From NCBI RefSeq assembly GCF_047121295.1, contig NZ_CP139447.1, positions 1,116,001-1,180,000 of the forward strand: DNA of 64,000 nt, read 5' to 3'. A model generated the notes under the pieces. It saw only the letters and a program-made list of their open reading frames with translations, did no database searches and was not told the origin of the DNA. Both the position numbers and the translations under genes were made by a program. Shown piece after piece: positions 32,685-40,963 of this stretch. This stretch comes from Longispora sp047121295. GTDB lineage: Bacteria; Actinomycetota; Actinomycetes; Mycobacteriales; Micromonosporaceae. Position 1 is the stretch's first letter, and each line of letters starts with the position of its first letter.

Positions 32685-33401
32685 TCAGGCCTTCGCGAGC
32701 TGCTCGGCGATCTTCGGAGCGAACTGGGCCACGGTGGCCTTGGCGATCGCCTCGTTCTCGACCGCGTAGTGGAAGGCTCCGACCATGTCCATCCCCGCGG
32801 CCTTGTACCCCACGAAGACGACGCAGCTGCTCACCTGGATCCGGGACGGCAGGAATGTCAGGGTCTGGCAGTAGCCGTAGCTGGCCGTGGTGCCCGGCAG
32901 CTCCGTCAGCGCGACCTCGGAGGAGAAGTCGACGGACCGGTCGGGTTCCGGCTCGGTGCTCTTCCATCCACGACACTTGGCGGGGACCGTCTTGCGGATC
33001 TCCTCGATCACCTGCGCGGCCGTCGTCTCCTGGAACCCGAAGGCCGCGCTCAGCGCCCATTTGCCCTGGGTGGTGGGCCAGACCCGGGCGGTCCGGCCCG
33101 TGATCAGCGCGTCGGTGGTCAGGCCGGGCGTGCAGTCGATCAGCATCCCCTGGTAGACCTGCTCGGACGCGGGCTTGCTCGTCCCCGGGAACGAGATCTC
33201 GGCGAGGGCGTCCTCCGGCAGCAGGGCCCTCTTCGTCATCGCGAACATCTCGGGGTCGGTCAGCTTCGTGGCGCTCGGGCTGGGGGCGCTGGTGCTCGGC
33301 GCGGCGGCGGGTTTCTTCTCCGGCGCGGGACCGCACGCGGTCGCGGCCGTGGCCGTGGCGAGGAGCAGAGCGGTCAGGGTGAGGGCGACCCGGCGGGACA
33401 T
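32685..33401 (-). CDS. Putative lipoprotein of unknown function
   Basis: A 238-residue exported protein with a type II signal peptide (MSRRVALTLTALLLA, then a TATAC lipobox with Cys about residue 23) and a Pro/Ala/Ser linker. The soluble domain of about 190 residues contains four further cysteines, suggesting two disulfides (regions IDCTPG, AKCRGW, GYCQTL, SSCVVF). No family is recognised with confidence. The same frame stays open for 2.7 kb upstream because of high GC, but only this 3' part is coding. It is divergent from the alpha/beta hydrolase. Confidence 0.75.
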   Translation of the reverse strand: MSRRVALTLTALLLATATAATACGPAPEKKPAAAPSTSAPSPSATKLTDPEMFAMTKRALLPEDALAEISFPGTSKPASEQVYQGMLIDCTPGLTTDALITGRTARVWPTTQGKWALSAAFGFQETTAAQVIEEIRKTVPAKCRGWKSTEPEPDRSVDFSSEVALTELPGTTASYGYCQTLTFLPSRIQVSSCVVFVGYKAAGMDMVGAFHYAVENEAIAKATVAQFAPKIAEQLAKA

Positions 33402-33470
33402 GCGGAATTCCAATTCACAGAGGGGCGTGTGCCGGAGCAACCTACCCCAGAAGCTGGGAGGATGGGGGGC

Positions 33471-34184
33471 GTGCTCCCCACAGTGCTGCTGCACGCGTTC
33501 CCGCTGTCCTCGGCCATGTTCGCCGCCGTCGACCTGCCAGGCCTGATCACCCCCGACCTGGCCGGCTTCGGCGCCTCGGCCGTCCCCGACGCCCCGCCGG
33601 GCATGGCGGCCCTCGCCGCCGACGTCGTCGCCGAACTCGACCGGCGCGGGCACGACCGGGTGGTCCTCGGTGGCGTGTCGATGGGGGGATACGTCGCGAT
33701 GGCCGTGGTCCGGGAGTACCCGGAAAGGGTCGGTGCCCTGATCTTCGCCGACACCCGGGCCGGCGCCGACGCGCCCGACGCGGCCGCGAACCGGCTGCGG
33801 ATGGCCGAGTCGGTCCTGGCCGGCGGCGACGACACCGATGCCCTCGCCGCCCGGATGCTGGCCCCCGGGTCGCCGGTCCTCGCCGAAGTCCAGTCGGGGG
33901 TACGCGCCGCGCGCCCCGAAGCCGTCGCCTGGGCCCAGCGCGCGATGGCGGCCAGGCCCGACTCGTTCGCGACGTTGCGGCAGGTCCGGGTGCCGACCCT
34001 GGTGATCGTGGGGGAGCTGGACACCACCACCCCGCCGGAGGAGGCGCGCCTGATCGCCGACGCGGTACCGGGCGCCCGGCTCGTCACGATCCCCGGCGCG
34101 GGGCACCTGCCACCCTGGGAACGTCCCGCCGAGTTCACCGCCGCCGTCAGGGAGTTCGCCGGGGGGCTTGCCGGCGGGCGCTAG
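33471..34184 (+). CDS. Alpha/beta hydrolase
   Basis: A 237-residue soluble hydrolase of the proline iminopeptidase/3-oxoadipate enol-lactonase type. It shows LLHAFPLSS, the nucleophile elbow GGVSMGGYVAM, the acid GELDTTTPPEE and the catalytic His in IPGAGHLPPWERP. The GTG at 33471 is preferred because GGGAGG lies 10 nt upstream; an ATG at 33462 abuts that Shine-Dalgarno and is less likely. The substrate is unknown. Its TAG stop doubles as part of the next gene's -10 element. Confidence 0.78.
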   Translation: MLPTVLLHAFPLSSAMFAAVDLPGLITPDLAGFGASAVPDAPPGMAALAADVVAELDRRGHDRVVLGGVSMGGYVAMAVVREYPERVGALIFADTRAGADAPDAAANRLRMAESVLAGGDDTDALAARMLAPGSPVLAEVQSGVRAARPEAVAWAQRAMAARPDSFATLRQVRVPTLVIVGELDTTTPPEEARLIADAVPGARLVTIPGAGHLPPWERPAEFTAAVREFAGGLAGGR

Positions 34185-34187
34185 GCT
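34182..34187 (+). promoter_or_regulatory. -10 element of a leaderless promoter overlapping a stop codon
   Basis: TAGGCT, 6 nt before the ATG at 34194. Its first three bases are the TAG stop of the upstream hydrolase gene. Confidence 0.5.
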
Positions 34188-34193
34188 CGGCGC

Positions 34194-35354
34194 ATGACGG
34201 GCACGGATCCCACGCACCCCACGGCACCGGGCGAGCACCCGCACGAGCCCGCCGAGGCCCTCGACGAGCTGGCCGAGGCCGCCGAGCACGCCGCCGAGGA
34301 GGTCTCCCGGTTCGGTACCCCGGGAAAGCCCTTCTCCCGCTCGCCCTTCCTCACCGGGCTGGTCGGCGGCGCCGGCCTGATCACCGCGTACGTGGCCTAC
34401 CAGGCGGTCGTCAACGTCTGGTCCATGCTCCTGTTGATCTTCGTGGCGGCGTTCCTGGCCGTCGGGCTCAACCCGGCCGTCGTCAAGCTCCGCGCGTGGG
34501 GGCTCAACCGGGGCCTGGCCGTGGCGATCGTCGGGCTGGCCATGATGCTGGTGTTCTGCGGCGGCATCGCGGCCCTGATCCCGCCCCTCGTGCAGCAGGG
34601 CGACCAGGTGATCGGCAAGTTCCCCGACTACCTGCAGCAGCTCACCCACAACCAGTGGCTGCACGACCTCGACAAGAAGTACGACATCATCTCCAAGGTC
34701 AAGGAAGCCGCGACCGCCACGAACATCAGCAACCTGTTCGGCGGGGTGCTCGGCGGGGTCAGCACTCTGTTCGGCACGATGTTCAACGCCCTGATGACCG
34801 TGGTGCTCACCTTCTACTTCCTCGCGGCGTTCGACCGGCTCAAGTCCGGGGCGTACAAGCTGGTGCCGGCCTCGCGTCGGGTACGCGCCGAGCGGCTGGG
34901 GGACGAGATCCTCGCCAAGGTCGGCGGCTACATGATCGGGGCGATCGGGATCGCGGCCGTCGCGGGGGTGGCGTCGTACGTCTTCATGCTGATCGTGGGC
35001 ATCCCCTACGCGTACGCCCTCGCGCTGCTCGTCGCCATCCTCGACCTCATCCCGCAGGTCGGCGCGACCCTCGGCGCGATCATCGTGTGCATCGTCGGGT
35101 TCGCGGCCGGGTCCGTCGGCGTCGGGATCGCGTGCGTGGTGTTCTTCATCGTCTACCAGCAGCTGGAGAACTGGATCATCTACCCCAAGGTGATGAACCG
35201 CGCCGTGGCGGTGACCGACCTCGCGGCGATCATCGGGGTACTGGTCGGCGTGGCGCTTCTCGGGGTCGTCGGCGCGCTGATCGCGGTACCGGCCGTGGCG
35301 GCCATGCAACTGATCATCCGTGAGGTGGCGATGCCGCGTCAGGACCAGTGCTGA
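34194..35354 (+). CDS. AI-2E family transporter (PerM/TqsA-like permease)
   Basis: A 386-residue integral membrane protein. A hydrophilic acidic N-terminus of about 50 residues precedes roughly seven or eight transmembrane helices. The C-terminal half has the family pattern LDLIPQVGATLGAIIVCIVGF and FIVYQQLENWIIYPKVMNR. Members include quorum-signal exporters, Na+/H+ antiporter-like proteins and many permeases of unknown cargo, so no substrate is proposed. TAGGCT 6 nt before the ATG suggests leaderless transcription. Confidence 0.85.
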   Translation: MTGTDPTHPTAPGEHPHEPAEALDELAEAAEHAAEEVSRFGTPGKPFSRSPFLTGLVGGAGLITAYVAYQAVVNVWSMLLLIFVAAFLAVGLNPAVVKLRAWGLNRGLAVAIVGLAMMLVFCGGIAALIPPLVQQGDQVIGKFPDYLQQLTHNQWLHDLDKKYDIISKVKEAATATNISNLFGGVLGGVSTLFGTMFNALMTVVLTFYFLAAFDRLKSGAYKLVPASRRVRAERLGDEILAKVGGYMIGAIGIAAVAGVASYVFMLIVGIPYAYALALLVAILDLIPQVGATLGAIIVCIVGFAAGSVGVGIACVVFFIVYQQLENWIIYPKVMNRAVAVTDLAAIIGVLVGVALLGVVGALIAVPAVAAMQLIIREVAMPRQDQC

Positions 35355-35435
35355 GGCACTGAGCCTGCGATGAGCTTCTGCCGGGCCCGGGCCTGGGCGG
35401 CTCCTCGGGCCGGGCCTGCGTTCTGCGCACACAGT

Positions 35436-35465
35436 TCGCCCCGGTCGGAATCCCGACCGGGGCGA
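35436..35465. terminator. Bidirectional hairpin between convergent genes
   Basis: Perfect 13-bp arms TCGCCCCGGTCGG (35436-35448) and CCGACCGGGGCGA (35453-35465) with loop AATC, between the AI-2E transporter gene and the convergent coiled-coil gene. Confidence 0.7.
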
Positions 35466-35488
35466 CACCGCTTTGCTGTGTTACTTCG

Positions 35489-37498
35489 TCACTTCGCCGA
35501 GGCGGTGGTCTTCGGCGCGGCCGGCTGGTCGGACTTCGCCGGACCGACGGTCGCCTTGGGCCCCTCGACCTTGTCGGCGCCCTTCGCGCCCGTGGCCTGC
35601 GCGGACTCCCCGTCCGAGGACTTCGCCGACGCGTCGGCCGACTTCGCGGACCCGTCCCGGCCCGCGCCCGACGTGGGGGCCCCGGCCTTCGCGGCGCCGG
35701 CGGTGTCGTCCTTGGCGGCGGACTCCCCGGCGGCGGCCTTCGCCGCGGCACCGTTCCCGGCGGCCGAAGGCGTCGAACCCGCCGTGGCGGCGCCGGCGGT
35801 CGCCGAGGAGCCGGCTGCGGGTGCGCCCGAGCCGGACGGCGATGCCCCCGTCGCGGCCACGGCCGGGGACGAGGTCCCGGTCGCGCCGGACGGCGAGGTC
35901 GCAGCTCCGGACGTGCCGGAAGGCGAGGTCGCGGCCCCAGTCGAGGCGGCGGGCGAGGTCGGCGTTGCCGAGCTCGTCCCGGATTCCGCGCGGGCGACGG
36001 CGGCCGCAGTGGCCCCGCGCTCTGCGGCGGACCCGGCATCGCCGGAGGTCGCGGCGGCGTCCGCGCCGTCGTCGTCAGCGGAATCCGCAGTGTCGACCAG
36101 CGCGGCCAGCGCTGCCGGCCGGCGCAGCGGCTCGTCGTCCTCGACGGTCGCGAACAGCGCCGCCGAGTTGCCCGTGAGCTTCGCCAGGGTCTCCCGCAGG
36201 CGGGCGACGTCCTCGCGGATCTCCTGCCGGCGGTCCGCCAGCTCCGCGATCTTGCGGTGGGCGTCGCCGACGACCGACTGCGCCTCCGCGTGCGCGGCGG
36301 ATAAGGTGGCCGCCGCTGTCTGCTGGGCCGCGCCGACCGCCTTGGTGGTGTGCTCGTCGGCGGTCGCGCGGGCGGCGGCCAGCGCCTGCTCCGCGTGGGC
36401 CTTGGCCTCGGCCACGATCCGCTGGGCCTCGGCGCGGGCCTGCTCGGCGGCGGTCTGGGCGGCCTTCTGCAGGGCCTCGGCCTTGGTGTGCGCCTCGCCG
36501 AGCGCCCGCTCGGTCTCCGCCTTCGCCTCGGCGCGCAGGTCCGTGGCCTCGCGCTGGGCGACGGAACGCAGCGTGTCGGCGTCGGAGCGGGCCTTGGTGA
36601 GGGCGGCCTCGGCCTCGGCCCGGTGCTCGGCGGCCCGGCGCTGGGCCTCGGTCCGCAGCTCCTCGATCTCGCGCTGGGTGGCCGCGCGCCGCTCGGCGAT
36701 CTCGTGCTGCAACTTCTGGTGCAGCTCGGTGATCTGCTGCTTCGTGGTGGCCCGCAGCTGCTGGGTCTCCGCGTGGGTCTGCTCGGCCTGGGTCCGGGCC
36801 TGGGTGAGCATCTGCTCGGACTGGACCTGGCTCTCGGTCTTCAGCGTCTCGACGGACCGCTGGGTCTCGGCGGTGAGCTGGTCGGCCTGGCTACGGGCGG
36901 TCGACACGAGCCGCTCGGCCTCGGCTCGGGCCTCGGCGAGGGTGCGCTGGGCGTTGGCGGTGGCCTCGTTGACCTGCTTCTCCAGCGCGGCGCGGCGGGC
37001 GGCCTCCTCCTGCTCGGCCGTGACCCGGCGGGCGTTGAGGGCGGTCTGGAAGTCCTTGGTCGCCTGCTCGGCCTGTGCGCGGGCCTGCCCGACGGTCTGT
37101 TCGGCCTGGCTGCGGGCCTCGACGAGGGTGCGCTCGGCGGCGGCGCGGTGCTCGGTGATCGCCTGATTGGCCCGGGTGGTGATCAGGCGGGCCTCCTCCT
37201 CGGCGAGGGCGAGGATCTGCTCGACCCGGGGACCGAGGTGTTTGTACTGCGCCTTGTCGCCGACCACGGACCTGCGGCGCAACTCCGCGATCTCGGCCTG
37301 CAACTGGGCGACCTGGGCCGCGTATGCCTGGGACTGGGCGAACGCCTCTTCCCGCTCCGCCGCCAGCCCTGCGACGAAGCCCTCGATCTGTGTCACATAG
37401 CGGTCGACCTGCTTGCGGTCGTACCCCCGCAGTGTGGTTTCGAAGGTTGTCTCGGTGGAGGAATTGCCCAATGTGAACACATCACCCTGCTGACCCAT
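35489..37498 (-). CDS. DivIVA-domain coiled-coil cytoskeletal protein (Scy-like)
   Basis: A 669-residue protein. A DivIVA-like N-terminal motif (FETTLRGYDRKQVDRYV, about residues 18-34) precedes a very long Ala/Glu/Gln/Arg heptad-rich coiled coil (about 40-460). A low-complexity Ala/Ser/Gly/Thr/Pro tail with repeated SPSG units follows (about 480-669). The architecture matches the polar-growth scaffold proteins Scy and FilP of filamentous actinomycetes, which interact with DivIVA at hyphal tips. The neighbouring mce/thiolase/meaB genes support this by synteny, recalled from Streptomyces. It is much shorter than S. coelicolor Scy. A TAGTAT hexamer 7 nt before the ATG suggests leaderless expression. 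Confidence 0.78.
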   Translation of the reverse strand: MGQQGDVFTLGNSSTETTFETTLRGYDRKQVDRYVTQIEGFVAGLAAEREEAFAQSQAYAAQVAQLQAEIAELRRRSVVGDKAQYKHLGPRVEQILALAEEEARLITTRANQAITEHRAAAERTLVEARSQAEQTVGQARAQAEQATKDFQTALNARRVTAEQEEAARRAALEKQVNEATANAQRTLAEARAEAERLVSTARSQADQLTAETQRSVETLKTESQVQSEQMLTQARTQAEQTHAETQQLRATTKQQITELHQKLQHEIAERRAATQREIEELRTEAQRRAAEHRAEAEAALTKARSDADTLRSVAQREATDLRAEAKAETERALGEAHTKAEALQKAAQTAAEQARAEAQRIVAEAKAHAEQALAAARATADEHTTKAVGAAQQTAAATLSAAHAEAQSVVGDAHRKIAELADRRQEIREDVARLRETLAKLTGNSAALFATVEDDEPLRRPAALAALVDTADSADDDGADAAATSGDAGSAAERGATAAAVARAESGTSSATPTSPAASTGAATSPSGTSGAATSPSGATGTSSPAVAATGASPSGSGAPAAGSSATAGAATAGSTPSAAGNGAAAKAAAGESAAKDDTAGAAKAGAPTSGAGRDGSAKSADASAKSSDGESAQATGAKGADKVEGPKATVGPAKSDQPAAPKTTASAK

Positions 37499-37505
37499 GC
37501 ACCTA

Positions 37506-37511
37506 ATACTA
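37506..37511 (-). promoter_or_regulatory. -10 element of a leaderless promoter of the coiled-coil gene
   Basis: TAGTAT on the minus strand, 7 nt before the ATG at 37498, downstream of the terminator that ends the preceding gene. Confidence 0.5.
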
Positions 37512-37555
37512 GCCAGAAGGTGTGTGAGCACGGTGTGAGGAGCACATGCCAGGAG

Positions 37556-37597
37556 AAAAAACGGCGGTGCCCGGCGCGAATACCGCGCCGGGCACCG
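37556..37597 (-). terminator. Intrinsic terminator after the upstream coiled-coil gene
   Basis: Perfect 14-bp stem CGGTGCCCGGCGCG / CGCGCCGGGCACCG (37565-37578 and 37584-37597) with a 5-nt loop. On the minus strand it is followed after 3 nt by six T residues. The clearest Rho-independent terminator in the window. Confidence 0.85.
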
Positions 37598-37612
37598 TGG
37601 GTGACGCTGGAA

Positions 37613-38863
37613 CTACTTGTCGTCCTTCTTTTCCTCGGCCTTGTCCTCGGTCTTGGCCGGGGTGCCGCCGAGCACCGCGCCCAGCGCGCCGCCGCCGATG
37701 TTGGCGAGGCCACCGAGCATTTCGCGGAGCTGGCTGAGCTGGGCGGTGACGGAGTCCCGCTGCCGGGTGAGCTCCTCCACCTCCCGGCGGGCCGCCGTGG
37801 TGGTCAGCTCGGCCTCGCTGCGGGCGTCGGCCGTGGCCCGCGCCGCCTCGGCCCGGGCCTCGCTCGTGGTCTTTTCCGCGAGCGCCTTGGCCTTCTCGAT
37901 CGTGTCGTTCGCCGTGCGGTCGGCCTCGATCCGCCGGGACTCGGCGCGCTGCTCGGTCTCCTTGGCCCGCTCGTCGGCGGTGCGGGCACGCTGCTCCGCC
38001 TCGCTGACCAGCTTCTGGGTCGCGGCGACCGCGGAGTTGTGCCGCTCGGACTCCTCGCGCTCGGAGGTCTCGCGACGCTCCGCGAGCTCGAGGGCCAGGG
38101 ACTGCAGGTCCTTGTCCCGCTTCTCCTTGGCCTCCGCGTACAGCTTGGTGGCCTCGGCGCGCTTCTCCTCCGCCTCGCGGGCGGCCTTGGCGCGGAGCTG
38201 GGTGATCTCCCGCTCGGCGGTGGCCCGCAGGGTGGCGACCTCGCGCTCGACCGTCGCGCGCAGCTCGGCCACCTCGTGGGCGGCCGACGTGCGCAGCTGC
38301 TTGGTCTCGCGGTCGGCGTCCGCCCGCAGGGTGTCGGCCTCGCGACGCGCCTGCACCCGCAGCTCGGCGGCCTCGCGCTCGGCGGCCGTCTTCAGGCCGC
38401 TCGCCTCGCGCTCGGTGGTCGCCTTCATGGCGGCCGCCTCGGCGCGGGACTTGTCCGTGATCTCGCGTGCCTCCAGCCGGGCGGTGGACAGGATGCCCTC
38501 CGCCTCCCGCTTCGCCTCGGCGCGGTGCTCGTTGGCCTGCTCCTCGGCGAGGCGGAGGATCTGCTCCACCCGGGTGCCGAGCCCCGAGAGCGTGGGCCGT
38601 GAGTTCTCCTCGATGGCCTTCGTCTGCTCGGTGACCTTCTGTTCCAGCGAGCCCATCCGCTGTTCGGACTGGCGGAGCCGACGCTGGGCGTCGGTCATCC
38701 GCTGCTCGGCCTCGGAACGGGCACCTTCGGACTGGGCCAGCGCAGCGTTGAGCCGCTGGACGAAGTCGTCGACCTGCGCGCGGTCATAACCACGCAGAAC
38801 GACCGTGAAATCGGGTTGACTGTTCGCTTGCTCGAAGAATGTCATGGAGGGCTGCTGGGGCAT
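37613..38863 (-). CDS. DivIVA-like coiled-coil protein (FilP/Scy-type)
   Basis: A 416-residue protein. The N-terminal FTVVLRGYDRAQVDDFVQRL (about residues 20-39) is the same motif as in its downstream neighbour. Almost the whole remainder is a charged coiled coil (about 45-370) with repeated EREA-type segments. A Gly-rich stretch and an acidic/Lys tail (EDKAEEKKDDK) follow. The pair probably forms an intermediate-filament-like or polarisome scaffold controlling tip growth and cell shape. Transcription from a TTGACA-17-TACGGT promoter and the terminator behind the gene make it its own unit. An in-frame GTG two codons upstream is an alternative start. Confidence 0.78.
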   Translation of the reverse strand: MPQQPSMTFFEQANSQPDFTVVLRGYDRAQVDDFVQRLNAALAQSEGARSEAEQRMTDAQRRLRQSEQRMGSLEQKVTEQTKAIEENSRPTLSGLGTRVEQILRLAEEQANEHRAEAKREAEGILSTARLEAREITDKSRAEAAAMKATTEREASGLKTAAEREAAELRVQARREADTLRADADRETKQLRTSAAHEVAELRATVEREVATLRATAEREITQLRAKAAREAEEKRAEATKLYAEAKEKRDKDLQSLALELAERRETSEREESERHNSAVAATQKLVSEAEQRARTADERAKETEQRAESRRIEADRTANDTIEKAKALAEKTTSEARAEAARATADARSEAELTTTAARREVEELTRQRDSVTAQLSQLREMLGGLANIGGGALGAVLGGTPAKTEDKAEEKKDDK

Positions 38864-38950
38864 TGGCACATACTCGCAGACCGGCAGGGGTCTCGCCAAG
38901 GGTGGAAGCCCTTTACGTAGACCGATAAATACGTATACGAACGGTTTCTT

Positions 38951-38979
38951 ACCGTAGGCTCGAGAACACGCTCTGTCAA
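38951..38979 (-). promoter_or_regulatory. Strong housekeeping-type promoter of the coiled-coil gene at 38863
   Basis: On the minus strand TTGACA (38979-38974), a 17-nt spacer and TACGGT (38956-38951). The predicted leader is about 80 nt. This is the best -35/-10 match seen in the window. Confidence 0.65.
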
Positions 38980-38982
38980 AGA

Positions 38983-40308
38983 CTACTGTCCTCGGAACCG
39001 GTTGATTTCCGTCAGGTGCTTCGCCCGCATCTCCGGGTTCCGCACGCCCTGACCTTCCTCAGTGGCGAGACACAGCACGCCGACCTTGCCCTGGTGCTGG
39101 TTGCGGTGCACCTCGTAGGCGGCCTGACCTGCCTGCTCAAGGGAGTAAACGCTGGACAGCGTCGGGTGGATACGGCCCAGCGCCACGAGCCGGTTGGCCT
39201 CCCACGCCTCGCGGTAGTTCGCGAAGTGGCTGCCGACGATCCGCTTGAGACTCATCCAGAGGTACCGGTTGTCGTAGGTGTGCCAATATCCCGACGTCGA
39301 CGCGCAGGTGACGATCGTGCCGCCCCGCTTGGCCACGTAGACCGAGGCGCCGAAGGTCTCGCGGCCCGGGTGCTCGAAGACGATGTCCGGGTCCTCGCCG
39401 CCGGTCAGCTCGCGGATCCGCGCCCCGAACCGGCGCCACTCGCGCTCGTCCTGGGTGTTCTCGTCCTTCCAGAACTGGAAGTCGCGCCGGTCGATGATGT
39501 GCTCGGCGCCCATCCGCCGGCAGATGTCGGCCTTGTCCTCGCTGGAGACGACGCAGATCGGGATCGCGCCGCCGTTGAGGGCCATCTGGGTGGCGTACGA
39601 GCCGAGGCCGCCGGACGCGCCCCAGATCAGCACGACGTCGCCCTGCTTCATGTCGGCGCCGTTCTTGGAGACCAGCTGGCGGTACGCGGTGGAGTTGACC
39701 AGCCCCGGGCTCGCCGCCTCCTCCCAGGTGAGGTGCGCCGGCTTCGGCATCAGCTGGTTGGCCTTGACCAGGGCCAGCTCGGCGAGCCCGCCGAAGTTGG
39801 TCTCGAAGCCCCAGATCCGCTGCTGCGGGTCGAGCATCGTGTCGTCGTGGCCCTGGGGCTCCTCGAGCTCCACGTTCAGGCAGTGCGCGACGACCTCGTC
39901 GCCGACCTTCCACTTCGTGACGCCGGCGCCGACGGCGAGGACGACACCGGCGGCGTCGGAGCCGATCACGTGGTACGGCAGGTCGTGCCGCCTGGTCAGC
40001 TCCGACAGCTTCCCGTACTTCTCCAGGAACCGGAACGTCGAGACCGGCTCGAAGATCGAGGTCCACACGGTGTTGTAGTTGACCGCGCTGGCCATGACGC
40101 CGATCAGCGCCTCGCCGGGGCCGACCTCGGGGGTGGGCACCTCCTGGACGCGCATCGACTGCCGGGGGTCCTTGTCGCGGTGCGCGACGCCCTCGAACAT
40201 CCGCTCGTCCTCGCGGCGGACGACCACGCCCCGGTAGCTCGACGGGATCTTGATCGCGGCCAGTGCCTCGCGGTCGCCCGCGTTGATCGCGGTGCGGATG
40301 TCGTCCAT
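38983..40308 (-). CDS. ccr: Crotonyl-CoA carboxylase/reductase
   Basis: NADPH-dependent reductive carboxylation of crotonyl-CoA to ethylmalonyl-CoA, used in the ethylmalonyl-CoA pathway and as a C4 extender-unit source for polyketides. The 441-residue medium-chain dehydrogenase shows the Ccr-specific N-terminus (RTAINAGDREALAAI, SYRGVVVRREDE), SAVNYNTVWTSIFEP, HVIGSDAAGVV, WGFETNFGGLAELALVKANQLMPK in parts (NFGGLAEL), LIWGASGGLGSYATQ and the CO2-pocket region FEHPGRETFG. Length fits the family (about 440-450). The ATG is preceded by AGGAGG with 5 nt spacing. The promoter region carries two palindromes (40346, 40416). Confidence 0.95.
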   Translation of the reverse strand: MDDIRTAINAGDREALAAIKIPSSYRGVVVRREDERMFEGVAHRDKDPRQSMRVQEVPTPEVGPGEALIGVMASAVNYNTVWTSIFEPVSTFRFLEKYGKLSELTRRHDLPYHVIGSDAAGVVLAVGAGVTKWKVGDEVVAHCLNVELEEPQGHDDTMLDPQQRIWGFETNFGGLAELALVKANQLMPKPAHLTWEEAASPGLVNSTAYRQLVSKNGADMKQGDVVLIWGASGGLGSYATQMALNGGAIPICVVSSEDKADICRRMGAEHIIDRRDFQFWKDENTQDEREWRRFGARIRELTGGEDPDIVFEHPGRETFGASVYVAKRGGTIVTCASTSGYWHTYDNRYLWMSLKRIVGSHFANYREAWEANRLVALGRIHPTLSSVYSLEQAGQAAYEVHRNQHQGKVGVLCLATEEGQGVRNPEMRAKHLTEINRFRGQ

Positions 40309-40345
40309 GGGTGCCTCCTGTGACCGGGGTCTCTGGCCCGCATGT

Positions 40346-40401
40346 TACTCATGGGTAGCAGGGTGGGCGCAGCATTCTGTGAGATACCGCACTCCGGTCA
40401 A
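40346..40401 (-). promoter_or_regulatory. Candidate ccr promoter with operator-like palindrome
   Basis: On the minus strand TTGACC (40401-40396), a 16-nt spacer and CAGAAT (40379-40374). TACTCATGGGTA (40346-40357), a 12-bp palindrome with one mismatched pair, lies about 10 bases after the predicted start, where a repressor would act. It resembles the site at 5900-5911. Confidence 0.4.
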
Positions 40402-40415
40402 TAGGTTGTCACATG

Positions 40416-40425
40416 AACGATCGTT
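40416..40425. promoter_or_regulatory. Palindrome AACGATCGTT upstream of ccr
   Basis: A perfect 10-bp palindrome. CGATCGTTAAGG (40418-40429) recurs exactly at 49445-49456 in the -35 region of the acyl-CoA mutase promoter, hinting at shared control. Confidence 0.35.
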
Positions 40426-40455
40426 AAGGAAGCCCTTCCGGCGAGAAATCGCGCC

Positions 40456-40926
40456 TCAGTGCCCGGCCGCGGGCTCGACGAGTTCGACCAGTACGCCGCC
40501 CGCGTCCTTGGGGTGCACGAAGTTGATCCGGGAGTCCGAGGTGCCCCGGCGGGGGGCGTCGTAGAGGAGCCGGACGCCGCGTTCGCGCAGCTTGGCGCAG
40601 GCGACGTCGATGTCGGCCACGGTGTAGGCCACCTGCTGGACGCCCGGACCGGACCGGTCGAGGAACTTCGCGATCGTGGACTCGGGCGACAGCGGGGCGA
40701 GAAGCTGGACACAGCCGCCCTCGGCGGTCGGGCCGACCGCGAGCATCGCCTCGCGTACCCCCTGCTCCTCGTTGGTTTCGGTGTGGACGCACCGCATGCC
40801 GAAGGTGGTCTCATAGAAGGAGATGGCGGCGTCCAGGTCGGCTACTGCCACCCCGACGTGGTCGATGCGGAGCAGGCCGATACCGTCGGGTCGGGGTGCT
40901 GCCCCCGGGGCTGCGGATGTGGTCAT
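40456..40926 (-). CDS. mce: Methylmalonyl-CoA epimerase
   Basis: A VOC-superfamily metalloenzyme of 156 residues that interconverts the 2R and 2S forms of methylmalonyl-CoA and also acts on ethylmalonyl-CoA. IDHVGVAVADLD (first metal His), the ETNEEQGVREAML segment, VQQVAYTVADIDVACAKL (second repeat) and VHPKDAGGVLVELVE (metal Glu and His) are all typical. The ATG at 40926 has CAGACT 6 nt upstream and no good Shine-Dalgarno, so it is probably leaderless. It is divergent from the thiolase with 37 bases between the starts and upstream of ccr on the same strand. Confidence 0.92.
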   Translation of the reverse strand: MTTSAAPGAAPRPDGIGLLRIDHVGVAVADLDAAISFYETTFGMRCVHTETNEEQGVREAMLAVGPTAEGGCVQLLAPLSPESTIAKFLDRSGPGVQQVAYTVADIDVACAKLRERGVRLLYDAPRRGTSDSRINFVHPKDAGGVLVELVEPAAGH

Positions 40927-40932
40927 GCCCCT

Positions 40933-40938
40933 AGTCTG
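40933..40938 (-). promoter_or_regulatory. -10 element of a leaderless mce promoter
   Basis: CAGACT on the minus strand, 6 nt before the ATG at 40926. The same hexamer with a 7-nt gap precedes the YbbN-like gene at 51216. Confidence 0.35.
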
Positions 40939-40963
40939 GACGAACTTCAATCGTGGAGGCGAC

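Noticed and set aside
33402..35468. The 5' two kilobases of a 927-codon frame that ends in the lipoprotein gene, as one giant protein.
   Set aside because: Only the last 238 codons have a start with signal peptide and lipobox. The upstream part overlaps two convincing plus-strand genes and is low complexity.
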